Shown here one piece after another: positions 13,755 to 13,860 of a DNA stretch of 13,860 bases (position 1 is the first letter of the stretch; each line of letters opens with the position of its first letter). The notes below the pieces were generated by a model that did no database searches, was not told the DNA's origin, and saw only the letters and a list, made by a program, of their open reading frames with translations. The DNA lies in contig JAZOVJ010000012.1 in NCBI GenBank assembly GCA_045658645.1, forward strand, positions 1 through 13,860, written 5' to 3'. The position numbers and the translations under genes are program-made. Source of the DNA: UBA1738 sp045658645 (GTDB lineage Bacteria; Bacillota; Clostridia; UBA1381).

Positions 13755-13860
13755 TTATTCAACCGAGATAATATAGTAATAAAGCGGTTGACCTCCGTAT
13801 TTTACTGATACCTCAACTTCGTCAAGCTTTTCTTCAAGAATTTCAGCGGCTTTTTCTGCA
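13755..13860 (-). CDS. FakA/YloV-like protein, C-terminal end only (partial, runs off the window)
   Basis: Only the last 34 codons are in the window. On the minus strand the frame reads AEKAAEILEEKLDE then VEVSVKYGGQPLYYYIISVE and a TAA stop. The ending with YGGQPLYYYIISVE matches the C-terminus I recall for the DAK2-domain protein YloV, now FakA. FakA is the kinase subunit that works with DegV-type FakB to phosphorylate exogenous fatty acids. The position directly upstream of recG supports this, since yloV lies near recG in many Firmicutes. The assignment rests on a short tail and context, and nothing can be said about the active site. Confidence 0.75.
   Translation of the reverse strand, partial: AEKAAEILEEKLDEVEVSVKYGGQPLYYYIISVE

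Noticed and set aside
1..13860. Search for CRISPR repeats, IS inverted repeats, tRNA/rRNA genes, toxin-antitoxin pairs or defence genes.
   Set aside because: None seen by eye; the window is packed with housekeeping genes and shows no composition break suggesting an island.

Overview
The window reads as ordinary chromosomal DNA of an endospore-forming, low-GC Gram-positive bacterium, most likely a member of the Clostridia. The grounds are AT-rich DNA with strong GGAGG-type ribosome binding sites, SigA-like promoters, the engulfment protein SpoIIP, RNase J, a rplS-lepB-rbgA run, and a fakA(yloV)-recG junction. I cannot name the genus. I see no insertion sequence, prophage, CRISPR array, tRNA or rRNA. 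Nearly every base is assigned to a housekeeping gene, its promoter or a terminator.

Layout, left to right. (1) 1-2036: an Aquifex-type aconitase on the minus strand, with its promoter at the right and a symmetrical hairpin terminator at the left. (2) 2114-2377: a small one-helix membrane protein of unknown function on the plus strand, convergent with rnjA. (3) 2404-5220: minus-strand rnjA (RNase J, own promoter) and spoIIP. (4) 5345-8490: a plus-strand unit of rplS (own promoter and probable L19 leader RNA), then lepB (own promoter), rbgA and apbE, closed by a bidirectional terminator. (5) 8495-10061: minus-strand tsaE-tsaB-rpiB, joined by 1-base stop/start overlaps. (6) 10086-11667: minus-strand rsmD-coaD-(coiled-coil gene), with a clear promoter before rsmD and a hairpin after the last gene. 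(7) 11724-13860: minus-strand recG, preceded by the last 34 codons of a fakA/yloV-like gene that runs off the window.

The genes cover core cell functions: ribosome and rRNA maturation (L19, RbgA, RsmD), RNA turnover (RNase J), tRNA t6A synthesis (TsaE and TsaB), protein export (signal peptidase I), flavinylation of exported proteins (ApbE), CoA synthesis (CoaD), central carbon metabolism (aconitase, RpiB), recombination repair (RecG), lipid uptake (FakA-like fragment) and sporulation (SpoIIP).

I did not find a convincing new multi-gene system. The points most worth a second look are: the uncharacterised small membrane protein with a possible late-sporulation-type promoter; the L19 leader; a perfect inverted repeat inside the rnjA promoter; an attenuator-like hairpin built over the lepB stop codon; an acidic insertion in LepB; and a conserved coiled-coil gene downstream of coaD. 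Several start codons in the longest frames should be moved inward (rnjA, rsmD, coaD, the small membrane gene), because promoters or ribosome binding sites lie inside the longer versions.
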